The notes beneath the pieces are model-generated. The model had not been told where the DNA came from. It worked only from the letters and a program-made list of their open reading frames with translations, and did no database searches. From Bacillus wiedmannii (GTDB lineage Bacteria; Bacillota; Bacilli; Bacillales; Bacillaceae_G): a stretch of DNA of 64,000 nucleotides. A program made the translations under genes and the position numbers. The stretch lies in assembly GCF_001583695.1 (NCBI RefSeq), contig NZ_LOBC01000009.1, positions 1 through 64,000 on the forward strand, given 5' to 3'. This document shows, in pieces, positions 34,746 to 43,145 of the stretch (the first letter of the stretch is position 1; each line of letters opens with the position of its first letter).

Positions 34746-34931
34746 TTAAGTAAGTTCGCTTCTCGCAATCGCATCAGCTAATGTAATAAGTTGCTCGTGC
34801 GTTATCTTTCCGGCTAACTTTTCTTTTATAACTTTTTCCATTTCTTTTGTAATGGTCATACCTTCTAGTTCTAGGCTCGCTTTAGCTGCCTCGAAAGCTT
34901 TATTCAGTTCTTCCTCGCTTTTGAATGCCAT
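34746..34931 (-). CDS. VbhA-like small antitoxin domain protein
   Basis: This 61-residue helical protein contains KASLELEGMTITKEMEKV and the conserved pair KLAGKITHEQLI, which fits the VbhA antitoxin family. VbhA-type proteins bind Fic-domain toxins (AMP transferases) and block the ATP site with a Ser/Thr-x-x-x-Glu helix; here SLELEG supplies such a motif. No Fic gene is adjacent. AAGGAGATAAC precedes the ATG. It may be an orphan antitoxin or control a distant Fic protein. Confidence 0.6.
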   Translation of the reverse strand: MAFKSEEELNKAFEAAKASLELEGMTITKEMEKVIKEKLAGKITHEQLITLADAIARSELT

Positions 34932-35156
34932 AGTTTAAGTTATCTCCTTCACATCATTTTCATTTCCTTTTCTAATGAAGCAAATTGTATACTTATACAT
35001 ACGTCCATTTCCTTCCCTTTACACATGAGTTATTTAGCTTATTTTTAAGTGAAAACACTCGCCTTACAATTCCTTATCACATAATATATAGTACAACTTT
35101 CATACGTAAGCACTTTACGTAAAGCGAAAGAATCCTTTTTAGAAAGGAGAATTAAC

Positions 35157-35780
35157 ATCGATACTATAAGCAATGAATTTCTAAAACTTTATTACGACAG
35201 CAACGTTTGGTTACATGATACACACTGGCTTGGGGTCCCCATTTTCAAACTTCCCTCCGATCTTTTTTTGTATCAAGAAATTATTTACGAATTAAAACCC
35301 GATTTAATTATTGAATGTGGCACTTGTTATGGTGGTAGCGCATTGTATTTAGCTTCTATATTAGATTTAATTGGAAAGGGTCACGTTGTTACTATTGATA
35401 TATTCCCTCAACCAAATCGTCCATCCCATGACCGAATTACGTATGTAACAGCTTCTTCTGTTTCTGTACATGCCGTTCAAACTATATTAAATATGCGCAA
35501 ACCTGATGATGTGATTTTAGTTATTTTAGATTCTGATCATAGTAAAGAGCATGTATCAAAAGAACTTTTACTTTATAAATCTATCGTTACTACTGGTAGT
35601 TATATTATTGTAGAGGATACATCTATTAATGGAAATCCTGTTTCTCCCGATTGGGGCCCTGGCCCAATGGAAGCTGTAGAAGAGTTTTTAGCTAAAAACA
35701 ACAACTTCATAATTGATGAATCTAAACATAAGTTTTTCATATCATTTAATCCAAAAGGTTTTTTAAAGAAGATAAAGTGA
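35157..35780 (+). CDS. CmcI-like (cephalosporin hydroxylase/SAM methyltransferase) family protein
   Basis: This protein of about 207 residues has the CmcI-type class I SAM fold: WLGVPIFKLPSDLFLYQEI at the N-terminus, IIECGTCYGGSALYLAS (SAM loop), VVTIDIFPQ, VILVILDSDHS (metal-binding DSDH) and YIIVEDT. The coding frame clearly starts upstream of the first TTG (35268). AAAGGAG at about 35143 is spaced for a codon at 35157, but that codon is ATC. A mutated ATG or non-canonical start is likely. The stop codon lies inside an intergenic repeat. Confidence 0.75.
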   Translation: MDTISNEFLKLYYDSNVWLHDTHWLGVPIFKLPSDLFLYQEIIYELKPDLIIECGTCYGGSALYLASILDLIGKGHVVTIDIFPQPNRPSHDRITYVTASSVSVHAVQTILNMRKPDDVILVILDSDHSKEHVSKELLLYKSIVTTGSYIIVEDTSINGNPVSPDWGPGPMEAVEEFLAKNNNFIIDESKHKFFISFNPKGFLKKIK

Positions 35781-35963
35781 AACTTTAATAAGTGGGGGGT
35801 CATCCCCACTTATTATTAGTTGAACCAATCGGGCTTTTACGGGCAGTTGATCTCCCACCTAACTCCTTTGTACAGCTGAATTTTGAGGTGGGGGTCTTAC
35901 TGCCCGTTAATGCGGGGTAAAGTGAAACTTTAATAAGTGGGGTTGTGTATAACCCCACTTATT
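35773..35963. repeat. Structured B. cereus group-type intergenic repeat (bcr-like)
   Basis: A 25-base direct repeat beginning TAAAGTGAAACTTTAATAAG lies at 35773-35797 and 35918-35942. Each copy opens a hairpin (AATAAGTGGGG with CCCCACTTATT). Between them is a larger stem, ACGGGCAGT (35839-35847) with ACTGCCCGT (35899-35907) and inner CTCCCACCT with AGGTGGGGG. The left repeat contains the TGA of the CmcI-like gene and the right hairpin the TAA of the signal peptidase gene. It resembles dispersed bcr elements; the exact class is not verified. Confidence 0.65.
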
Positions 35964-36480
35964 CTATAATCTTCATTTTTGAAAAAGGATAATATACAAA
36001 TTCCACTTTGCCTATTATATTATCTTCTTCAATATATCCTAAGCCATTTCGACTATCTCTACTAAGTTCACGGTTATCTCCCATTACAAATAATTTATTT
36101 GGCGGGATTTTCGTCTTTTGAAAGTTATAAAACACTTGCGTATTATTGAATAAATCTTTATTTGTATACGGTTCTTCTTGCTTTTTATCATTCAAATATA
36201 CTGATCCATTCTTTATGTTAATTACGTCACCAGGAAGTCCTATTACTCGTTTTACATAATATTTCGACTCATCCTCTTCCTTTATAATGACAATTTCTCC
36301 GTGCTCTAAATTTGAAAAATGTACTGCTGCTTTATTTACAAATACGTAGTCTTCTTCATATAAAGTCGGTTGCATCGATTTCCCTTCCACTTTACATAAA
36401 GTAAAAGAATGATAGGCTACTACCAAAACAAACACGAAGAGTATGTATTTCCCCCAGCCTCTTTTAATCTCCTGTTTCAT
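35959..36480 (-). CDS. Type I signal peptidase
   Basis: This protein of about 173 residues has one N-terminal transmembrane helix (GKYILFVFVLVVAYHSF). The catalytic Ser is in EGKSMQPTL, the Lys in YYVKRVIGLPGD, and the third box is VMGDNRELSRDSR. It cleaves signal peptides of secreted proteins on the outer face of the membrane. AAGGTGG best serves the ATG at 36480 or 36486. A second signal peptidase gene lies at 48764. Its stop codon lies inside the repeat element. Confidence 0.9.
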   Translation of the reverse strand: MKQEIKRGWGKYILFVFVLVVAYHSFTLCKVEGKSMQPTLYEEDYVFVNKAAVHFSNLEHGEIVIIKEEDESKYYVKRVIGLPGDVINIKNGSVYLNDKKQEEPYTNKDLFNNTQVFYNFQKTKIPPNKLFVMGDNRELSRDSRNGLGYIEEDNIIGKVEFVYYPFSKMKIIE

Positions 36481-36524
36481 ATCCATTCCCACCTTATTTA
36501 AACGCTTTTTAACTCAAAAAATAT

Positions 36525-36555
36525 ATCACTGCACAATATGTCTCCATGCAGTGAT
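36525..36555 (-). terminator. Terminator after the PBP gene
   Basis: ATCACTGCA and TGCAGTGAT pair around a 13-base loop; on the minus strand a T-run follows. Confidence 0.75.
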
Positions 36556-36562
36556 ACTATTT

Positions 36563-38716
36563 TTACTGGACCTTGTTCGGCTGTTCTACTGGGACTGGAT
36601 TTCCACCCGCTCTTTTCGTTTTCAATTCAAAATACGCATCCAAAATCTCTTTACCAATCGCGGAATTAATTCCTGATTTGTCATCATTCACCCAAGGTAC
36701 AACAACTGAAAAAGCTACTTCCGGATCAGCATCATATGGTGCATAACCGGCAAGAGTTAAATTATAACATTTTTTCCGGTTATTGTTTTCATCTCTTCCA
36801 ATATCACTTTCTCCACCGTATACAGTTTCAGCTGTTCCTGTTTTTCCAGCTGGTTTATATGGTAATCCTTTAAACGTTGCCGTACCTGTTCCGTCAGTTT
36901 CTTGAAAAACTCTTCTAAATCCTTCTTTTACATGATTAATGTATGAAGTGTCCATATCCACTCGATTTAAAATAACTGGTTCAATAGACCGAACAACTTT
37001 TCCAACATCCTCTGGTCTATGTGGTTGCTCTCTCACTTCTTGCACAATTTGTGGTTTCATTCGGTATCCGCCGTTTGCAATTGTTGACATATATTGAGCA
37101 AGCTGAAGCGGCGTATATGTATCGTACTGTCCAATCGCATAATCAAGTAAAAAGCCAGGTATGTTATCCGTTCTACCCATTTGACCAATCGATTCATTCG
37201 GCAAGTCAATACCAGTTGGTACACCTAAGCCAAACTGTCTAAAGTAGTAACGCATTTTATTAAATGTCTCTTTTTTAATATCTAACGGATTGTTTGGCAC
37301 ATAATTAATACCTGCCATTTTTAATGCTGTATTAAACATATAAACGTTTGATGAAACTTGTAAAGCTCTTAAATCATCAATATCACCAAAATCTTTCCAC
37401 GATTTCTTTGGCTTAGTACTTCCTTTAAAATACATTGGTGCATCAAAGAAATGCGTATACGGCTTAATTGTTTCAGTTTGATATCCGGCTAATAACGTAG
37501 CCCCTTTCACAGTTGACCCTAACTCATAAGAACTTGTCATCGTTCCTAAAGCGAAGTCTTCTATTTGCATTCCGCCATCTTTATTTACAATTTTCTTTCC
37601 TGCCATTGATAAAATTTGGCCGTTTTTCGGGTTCATCATTACAACGAACGCGCGATCCATCATCGGCTCTGCAGAATGAAATGCTCGTAAATTCTTTTCA
37701 AGACTTTCCTCTACTTTTTTCTGTAACTCCATATCTACTGTTAACATTAAATTATTTCCACTTTTTCCTTCAGTCACCTTTTCTGTCCGAATAATATTTC
37801 CCGCTTTATCCGTAATATTTTTAGACTGTTCTTTCGTTCCATGTAATGCATCTTCGTACTGTTTCTCGATATAACTCTTACCAATGCGATCATTTCGGTT
37901 ATAATCGCGCACTAAATAATAATCTAACTGTTCTCTCGGCAAGCCCTCATTTTCAGTAGAAACGCTACCAAGTATGGAACGAAGTATTTTATCATTTGGG
38001 TATTCACGTTCCCAATCCACTGTCGTATCCACTCCTGGCAAACTTGCCAATCTTTCACTTACGATTGCATATTCATTTTGACTTACATCTTTTTTAACAA
38101 TTTGCGGCGTCATTTTATATCCCGCATTCATCCTACTTTTAATTGCTAGTACTTCTAGATCCTCTTTTGATAGTTCGCTTAATTCTTCTAGCGTAATTCT
38201 TTCACGGCGCAACTCTTCAACTTTTTTATCTAATTCTTTTCCTTCTATCTCTTGCTTTCTAAATGTACCCTCATCCTCTTTCGTCACTTTTTCTGCTGCT
38301 CGCTTTTCATTTAACTGCATCCAAAAATCTTTTTTATCGGTTTCTGTTAACTTAGCTATATCTTCTGGCGACATTTCAATTAGCTGGGCTAAATTTCTTG
38401 CTACTTGTAAAACTTCTTTCGAATCTGCTCCTTTCATTTTCGTATATGTAACGGTTCGTAGCGGTTTGTTATTTACAATCACTTGACCTACCCGATCAAA
38501 CATCTTCCCTCTAGGAACAGGAGTGCTTACCGTTACATCTTCCTTTTTGTTTACTTCATTTCTATACGTTTCTCCATCAATGATTTGTACTTTACCTAAT
38601 TGAATTATAATAGCTGAAAATAAAAGAAAGACGATAAAAAATAGTACATTTAATCGAAATGGAATATGAGTCTTTTTCTTTTTCGATTGTTTCTTCTGCT
38701 CCTTTTTCTGTCTCAT
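36563..38716 (-). CDS. Class B penicillin-binding protein (PbpA/PbpH-like transpeptidase)
   Basis: This protein of about 717 residues has a basic, lysine-rich cytoplasmic tail, one transmembrane helix (LNVLFFIVFLLFSAIIIQL), a PBP dimerisation domain beginning TPVPRGKMFDR, and the transpeptidase domain. Active-site motifs are STVK (ELGSTVKGAT), SSN (QVSSNVYMF) and KTGT (AGKTGTAE). It cross-links peptidoglycan during lateral wall growth and is like B. subtilis PbpA/PbpH. GAGGGAG precedes the ATG at 38716; earlier ATGs (38761, 38734) are weaker. It is a single gene. Confidence 0.9.
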   Translation of the reverse strand: MRQKKEQKKQSKKKKTHIPFRLNVLFFIVFLLFSAIIIQLGKVQIIDGETYRNEVNKKEDVTVSTPVPRGKMFDRVGQVIVNNKPLRTVTYTKMKGADSKEVLQVARNLAQLIEMSPEDIAKLTETDKKDFWMQLNEKRAAEKVTKEDEGTFRKQEIEGKELDKKVEELRRERITLEELSELSKEDLEVLAIKSRMNAGYKMTPQIVKKDVSQNEYAIVSERLASLPGVDTTVDWEREYPNDKILRSILGSVSTENEGLPREQLDYYLVRDYNRNDRIGKSYIEKQYEDALHGTKEQSKNITDKAGNIIRTEKVTEGKSGNNLMLTVDMELQKKVEESLEKNLRAFHSAEPMMDRAFVVMMNPKNGQILSMAGKKIVNKDGGMQIEDFALGTMTSSYELGSTVKGATLLAGYQTETIKPYTHFFDAPMYFKGSTKPKKSWKDFGDIDDLRALQVSSNVYMFNTALKMAGINYVPNNPLDIKKETFNKMRYYFRQFGLGVPTGIDLPNESIGQMGRTDNIPGFLLDYAIGQYDTYTPLQLAQYMSTIANGGYRMKPQIVQEVREQPHRPEDVGKVVRSIEPVILNRVDMDTSYINHVKEGFRRVFQETDGTGTATFKGLPYKPAGKTGTAETVYGGESDIGRDENNNRKKCYNLTLAGYAPYDADPEVAFSVVVPWVNDDKSGINSAIGKEILDAYFELKTKRAGGNPVPVEQPNKVQ

Positions 38717-38906
38717 TTCGCTCCCTCGCTTCATTCTATTAACATTTCTACATAGAACCATTATGTATCAAATTTATTTATATGATATATATAGAATTTT
38801 ATATTAATTACTAAAGAAATAAAAGATTTAATTTTCAGTTTTTTAATTTTATGTCCTATTTATTACCATTCCCCTTAATTCGTCATAACATGAATTTTAT
38901 TCAAAC

Positions 38907-38942
38907 AAAAAACTGAGGTGTTCTCTATACACCTCAGTTTTT
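38907..38942 (-). terminator. Terminator after the sirtuin gene
   Basis: AAAAACTGAGGTG and CACCTCAGTTTTT pair around a nine-base loop, just downstream of the stop at 38958. Confidence 0.85.
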
Positions 38943-38957
38943 CATAAAAATAATAAC

Positions 38958-39686
38958 TTATTTAACCGACGATACCCCTTCAACAAACTCACCAATCTTA
39001 TTTTGAAAAACAAAATCAAAGTTATATTCTTGCCCTGTTAACTCTTCATTTACTAAAATGGTCGTTGCCCCTATTTCCCTCTTTGCGATTTGCGGGAATG
39101 AAGCGACGGGTTGTACTTTTAATGACGTTCCCATAACGATAAGTACATCTGTTTCATATAAACGTGTTATCGCATTTTGATATTGCGGCAATGTATCTCC
39201 GTATAAAACAACGTCTGGATTTAAAATGAAATTACACTTCCCGCAGCGAGGCACTTCATGATCAATCATATACTGCAAATCATATCCTGCTTTACACTTC
39301 GGACAATGTGCTGTTTGAAGCGTTCCGTGTAGATCAATGACATGTTTACTACCACCTAATTGATGTAAACCGTCAATATTTTGCGTTAAAATCGTAAAGT
39401 CTTTCCCTTGTTCTTCTAATTTAGCTAAAAAGCGATGGCCACGATTTGGTTTATATTGATGAAACGTATTAATTTGAAAGATTTCTTTATAATGCTTCCA
39501 AAATTCTTTCGGACTTCTATTATAATATCCTCTTGATAAATACATCTCCACATTCGCATCAGCATACAATCCATTTGCTGAACGGAAATCTGGGATACCA
39601 CTTTCCGTACTTACACCAGCGCCTGTTAACACTGTAATTTTCCTCGCTTTTTCTAAAATTGAACGTACTTCTTCAAATTGTTGCAC
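38958..39686 (-). CDS. NAD-dependent protein deacetylase (Sir2 family)
   Basis: This sirtuin of about 242 residues has the NAD motif GAGVSTESGIPDFRS, the catalytic region TQNIDGLHQLGG with HG (DLHGTLQ), a zinc site of two Cys pairs (CPKC and CGKC), and MGTSLKVQPVASFP. It removes acyl groups from lysines, making nicotinamide and O-acetyl-ADP-ribose; the B. subtilis counterpart is SrtN. AGAGGTGA lies upstream of a GTG at 39686, which is preferred to the GTG at 39695. It is a single gene. Confidence 0.9.
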   Translation of the reverse strand: MQQFEEVRSILEKARKITVLTGAGVSTESGIPDFRSANGLYADANVEMYLSRGYYNRSPKEFWKHYKEIFQINTFHQYKPNRGHRFLAKLEEQGKDFTILTQNIDGLHQLGGSKHVIDLHGTLQTAHCPKCKAGYDLQYMIDHEVPRCGKCNFILNPDVVLYGDTLPQYQNAITRLYETDVLIVMGTSLKVQPVASFPQIAKREIGATTILVNEELTGQEYNFDFVFQNKIGEFVEGVSSVK

Positions 39687-39823
39687 AAAAATCACCTCTA
39701 TGTATTTTCCTATACTTATTATACCAGTTGTTTATACGAGGTGTTGTACGATTCGGTGTATTTAATTCTTCTAAGTTAATTATCTTGTACTAACTATTTA
39801 ACAAATTTACCAAGTAGCCATGA

Positions 39824-42106
39824 TTAAATTAGAGCTTCGTAATCTTCTTTAAATTTTAGATTAAGACCTTTATTACTACTTTGAGCCTTTTCATATACGC
39901 TATCAAAGCCTGTCATATGCTGCAAGTCGAATCCAATAGTATCCCCAGAAAATAATTGTACATCCTTATATCGATTTGTCTTTGCCCCTATCATTAAATT
40001 CGGTGCCACAATAACAGCAGCAATTCTATTTTCAATAACACGTAACTTTAGCATTGTAATTGCTTTTTCTTGATCAATTTCTTCATCACAAAAGTATATA
40101 AACACTTCATGACTATCTCCTTCTCTTGGCGCACGATAGACACATGTACGGTCGTATAATTCATCGATGTTATACGCATGTATATGAATTCTTTCTTTCC
40201 CTTTTTGCACACTTAAAGAGTTTGCATATTCTTTCACAAGAGGCAACTCTGTATCAAATCCATTATTATTTAAAATACAGTCACCCTTTGTCTTACTAAT
40301 CGTAAACTCTGTATATTCTTTATCACTATAATACGGATCATCATCAGTAATAAACGAATGCTGCTCTATATCAAATATACTGAAAGCATGTTCTTTACTT
40401 CCATCACCTTGTGTGAAGATGGGTTGTAATCGTTGCCCCGTATGATAAGCGATTCGGTCAGATTTTTGACTCAGTTTAGAATGATATGCCATTGTACATA
40501 ATACACTGCCTTCCATCTCAATAGAGCGACCTTTTAATATATTTGTCCATTTAGACATTTTCACATTTCCACCTGTCAAGTTGATAAGAATGTCCATTCC
40601 CTCTTGTTCCAGACGCTCCATTAAAAGCGGGTAAAACATATCATGACAAATACACACCTGAATTTGCTTCCCATTTAGTATTATTGGTGTATACAGCTGC
40701 TGTAAGCACTCCTCATCATACTCCCCTTCAAAAGCTACTTTTTCAGCTGTTGAATGCTTAGCATATAATTTCCATTCCGTTTCTTCTTCGGTTGTCGGAT
40801 TATAAAAATATGCTTCTTCTGTACCGAAATCGGAAGAAACGCCTATCAACACCGGGGTGTTACAGATAGTTGAGATACGTTTAGTCATTTCAATGCACTC
40901 AGTTACATCTTCATTGCCCAAAATAAATGCCTCGGGAAAAACAACTAAATCAACAGAATGTTCTAAAGTAATATCTATGATTTTGTCATAGATTTTTTCG
41001 TAGTTATATTTATTTTTACCGTCATAATATGGCTGCACCAATAAAAATTTCATACCCGTTTCTTCACTCTTTAAATCCTCCGTACTTCGAAAGGTTACAT
41101 TACGTAGCCCAAGGTGATATTGATATGTATCAAATACATGTTTTATCTCGTTCGAACCTACAAACCATCCAAACTGGTGATATCTAGATGCGTTGAGCAA
41201 ACTACCAATTGCATGTTTTGAATTCGCTGTTTCTATTTCAATTCCAAGCAAAGGGTAGTACAACTCAGTTACTTTCTTTGTTTTAATAAAATATAGCAAA
41301 GGATGATGAACAACATCTGATTTTAAATGAATGGCTAATTGCATAAGAAAGTCTATAAACCCATCTGTGATTGTAAAACCTGCTGAAATATCTATCTTTG
41401 GTATATAATAATAGCTCTTATCAGTTTTAATTTGTTTTTGTTTAAATTTTACTGGTTCAACTGTGTAAGTAGGTGAAATAAGTCGTTGTTTTTCAAGTGA
41501 AAATAGCATTTTAAAATACTCTGGCTCTTTGTCTTCAGAAATTGACAAATTCGTATGAGCGAGTTCAGCTAATACCTTTTTATTTATCAGTTTAGACTTC
41601 GTCTCACCACCAGAACCGTTATCTCTCGTTATATGATCGTTCTTGAAATGAATTCTAGTTGGGCTAATTACATCTAAATTATCAAGCATCGAAGCATCGA
41701 TAAAAACAATTTGATGATCGCCTATATTTTCGTGTACCGTTCTTGTAATCTTAACACCACGACGGTATGTATCTTTTTCTGTTGTAGCATTACTATTATC
41801 GACAATCATAAATCGATATTGGCATGGAGAGATTAGTAAATTACCAATATTCCCGATTTGATATTTAGATGAAGGTGTTGAACCTTCTATTTCAAATGCA
41901 GCAAAAGGCAAATACCTTCCTTCATATAGCTGAATACCTGGTAAGTCCTGAATGTTTAATTCAGTAACATCTAAAAACCATACAACATCGTATTTAGGTA
42001 AATAACCCCTACCGGAAAATTGGAACTCCTTTTCACTAAAAAAACCTAAATTCTCGCCAATTTTCTTAAGTTTCTCTTGAATTGATTTTGTAGAATCTTT
42101 CGCCAT
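39824..42106 (-). CDS. Large two-part protein: PD-(D/E)XK-like N-terminal region plus C-terminal nitrilase domain
   Basis: 760 residues with no signal peptide. Residues 38-104 contain KYDVVWFLD (Asp40) and FEIEGSTPSSK (Glu72, Glu74, Lys81), the layout of DVVW...ExE nuclease-like domains. A second ExE site lies at 290-297 (GIEIETANSK). Residues about 353-580 form a carbon-nitrogen hydrolase domain with Glu392 (VVFPEAF), Lys450 (LYAKHS) and Cys487 (CICHDM), the nitrilase triad. The last 180 residues are unassigned. It is a lone gene flanked by gene-free DNA. The combination suggests a nucleic-acid or nucleotide effector, possibly antiphage, as nitrilase domains occur in some defence reverse transcriptases. 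Function is not established. Confidence 0.6.
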   Translation of the reverse strand: MAKDSTKSIQEKLKKIGENLGFFSEKEFQFSGRGYLPKYDVVWFLDVTELNIQDLPGIQLYEGRYLPFAAFEIEGSTPSSKYQIGNIGNLLISPCQYRFMIVDNSNATTEKDTYRRGVKITRTVHENIGDHQIVFIDASMLDNLDVISPTRIHFKNDHITRDNGSGGETKSKLINKKVLAELAHTNLSISEDKEPEYFKMLFSLEKQRLISPTYTVEPVKFKQKQIKTDKSYYYIPKIDISAGFTITDGFIDFLMQLAIHLKSDVVHHPLLYFIKTKKVTELYYPLLGIEIETANSKHAIGSLLNASRYHQFGWFVGSNEIKHVFDTYQYHLGLRNVTFRSTEDLKSEETGMKFLLVQPYYDGKNKYNYEKIYDKIIDITLEHSVDLVVFPEAFILGNEDVTECIEMTKRISTICNTPVLIGVSSDFGTEEAYFYNPTTEEETEWKLYAKHSTAEKVAFEGEYDEECLQQLYTPIILNGKQIQVCICHDMFYPLLMERLEQEGMDILINLTGGNVKMSKWTNILKGRSIEMEGSVLCTMAYHSKLSQKSDRIAYHTGQRLQPIFTQGDGSKEHAFSIFDIEQHSFITDDDPYYSDKEYTEFTISKTKGDCILNNNGFDTELPLVKEYANSLSVQKGKERIHIHAYNIDELYDRTCVYRAPREGDSHEVFIYFCDEEIDQEKAITMLKLRVIENRIAAVIVAPNLMIGAKTNRYKDVQLFSGDTIGFDLQHMTGFDSVYEKAQSSNKGLNLKFKEDYEALI

Positions 42107-42386
42107 ATTTACCCCTCATTCTTGTGAATTACACTGAGTGCTTAACCTAAAGTCAAATTCTCTATATTCTATTAGATAACTAATTCTTAAAGCATCAATA
42201 TCAATTTCCTTATATAAATATATAATAATACTCATTTTTTGTAAAAGCTTGGTAAACACTACATTCTTGCTGTATCTTTAAATTTACCAGTTATGAAAAA
42301 ACTTAGTACAATTAACAACTCTGATGATTATCCCTTATCCAAGTCACACTTTACTAATATCAAAATCTACTCTGTTTGTTTTACAT
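42107..42386. other. Gene-free AT-rich region upstream of the fusion gene
   Basis: About 280 bases with no gene. On the minus strand it must hold the promoter of the nuclease-like/nitrilase gene; no perfect promoter or palindrome stood out. Confidence 0.4.
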
Positions 42387-42422
42387 AAAAAATAGTGTGA
42401 TATTCTTTATCACACTATTTTT
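42387..42422 (-). terminator. Terminator downstream of pcp
   Basis: AAAAATAGTGTGATA pairs with TATCACACTATTTTT; the loop is TTCTT. It ends the pyroglutamate operon transcript, 60 bases after the pcp stop. Confidence 0.8.
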
Positions 42423-42482
42423 AAATGATTATTTTGTATGTCTTTGAGTTTGTCAGCCCTTCTTAATTAACATCCTTTTTAC

Positions 42483-43130
42483 CTAATGCGTCGCGCCCCC
42501 AACCTCTACAATATCTACCTCAACTTTCGTCGTTACCTCAACTGCCAATTCTATCCCTTTACTAATCGTAGAAAGTGACATACTCGGTTGACCTGGATAG
42601 TTACTCGCTTGTTCTGGTAAGAACGGAATATGAATAAATCCGCCTTTTATTTTCTTATCGCGTTTCTCTAGTTCATGCATGAGACCGTAGAATAAATGAT
42701 TACAAACGAATGTACCTGCTGTTTGTGAAACGGAAGCTGGTATACCTTCTTTTTGCAGTCTTTTTACAATTGCTTTCATCGGAAGTGTAGACCAATAGGC
42801 AGCTGGTCCTTCTTCTACAACCGGTACATCTACCGGCTGATTCCCTTCATTGTCAGCAATTCTTGCATCATCAACGTTAATTGCGACACGCTCTATCGTA
42901 ATATCTGGTCTGCCTCCAGCTTGTCCAATACATATAATCATTTCAGGGTTTAGTTCTTCTATATACTCTTTTAATACGCTGATTGATTTTTGGAATACAG
43001 TTGGTACTTGTTTACTAATAATCTTATATTCTCCCACTGTTTTTTCATGCAAACTTTTTGCGACTTCCCAAGCTGGATTAATGCTTTCTCCGCCGAACGG
43101 GTCGAACCCTGTTAGTAATACTGTTTTCAT
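42483..43130 (-). CDS. pcp: Pyrrolidone-carboxylate peptidase
   Basis: This 215-residue cysteine peptidase (C15) releases N-terminal pyroglutamate from peptides. The N-terminus is [21 protein letters not shown]; the catalytic Glu lies in [15 protein letters not shown], the Cys in [13 protein letters not shown] and the His in [12 protein letters not shown]. The length equals the family. It is the last gene of an operon with PxpABC and a probable transporter pair, so the released pyroglutamate can feed directly into ring opening. Confidence 0.95.
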   Translation of the reverse strand: MKTVLLTGFDPFGGESINPAWEVAKSLHEKTVGEYKIISKQVPTVFQKSISVLKEYIEELNPEMIICIGQAGGRPDITIERVAINVDDARIADNEGNQPVDVPVVEEGPAAYWSTLPMKAIVKRLQKEGIPASVSQTAGTFVCNHLFYGLMHELEKRDKKIKGGFIHIPFLPEQASNYPGQPSMSLSTISKGIELAVEVTTKVEVDIVEVGGATH

Positions 43131-43145
43131 AGTTTTCCCTCCTAA

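Noticed and set aside
35773-35963. CRISPR array
   Set aside because: Only two repeat copies with a structured, non-spacer middle and no cas genes.
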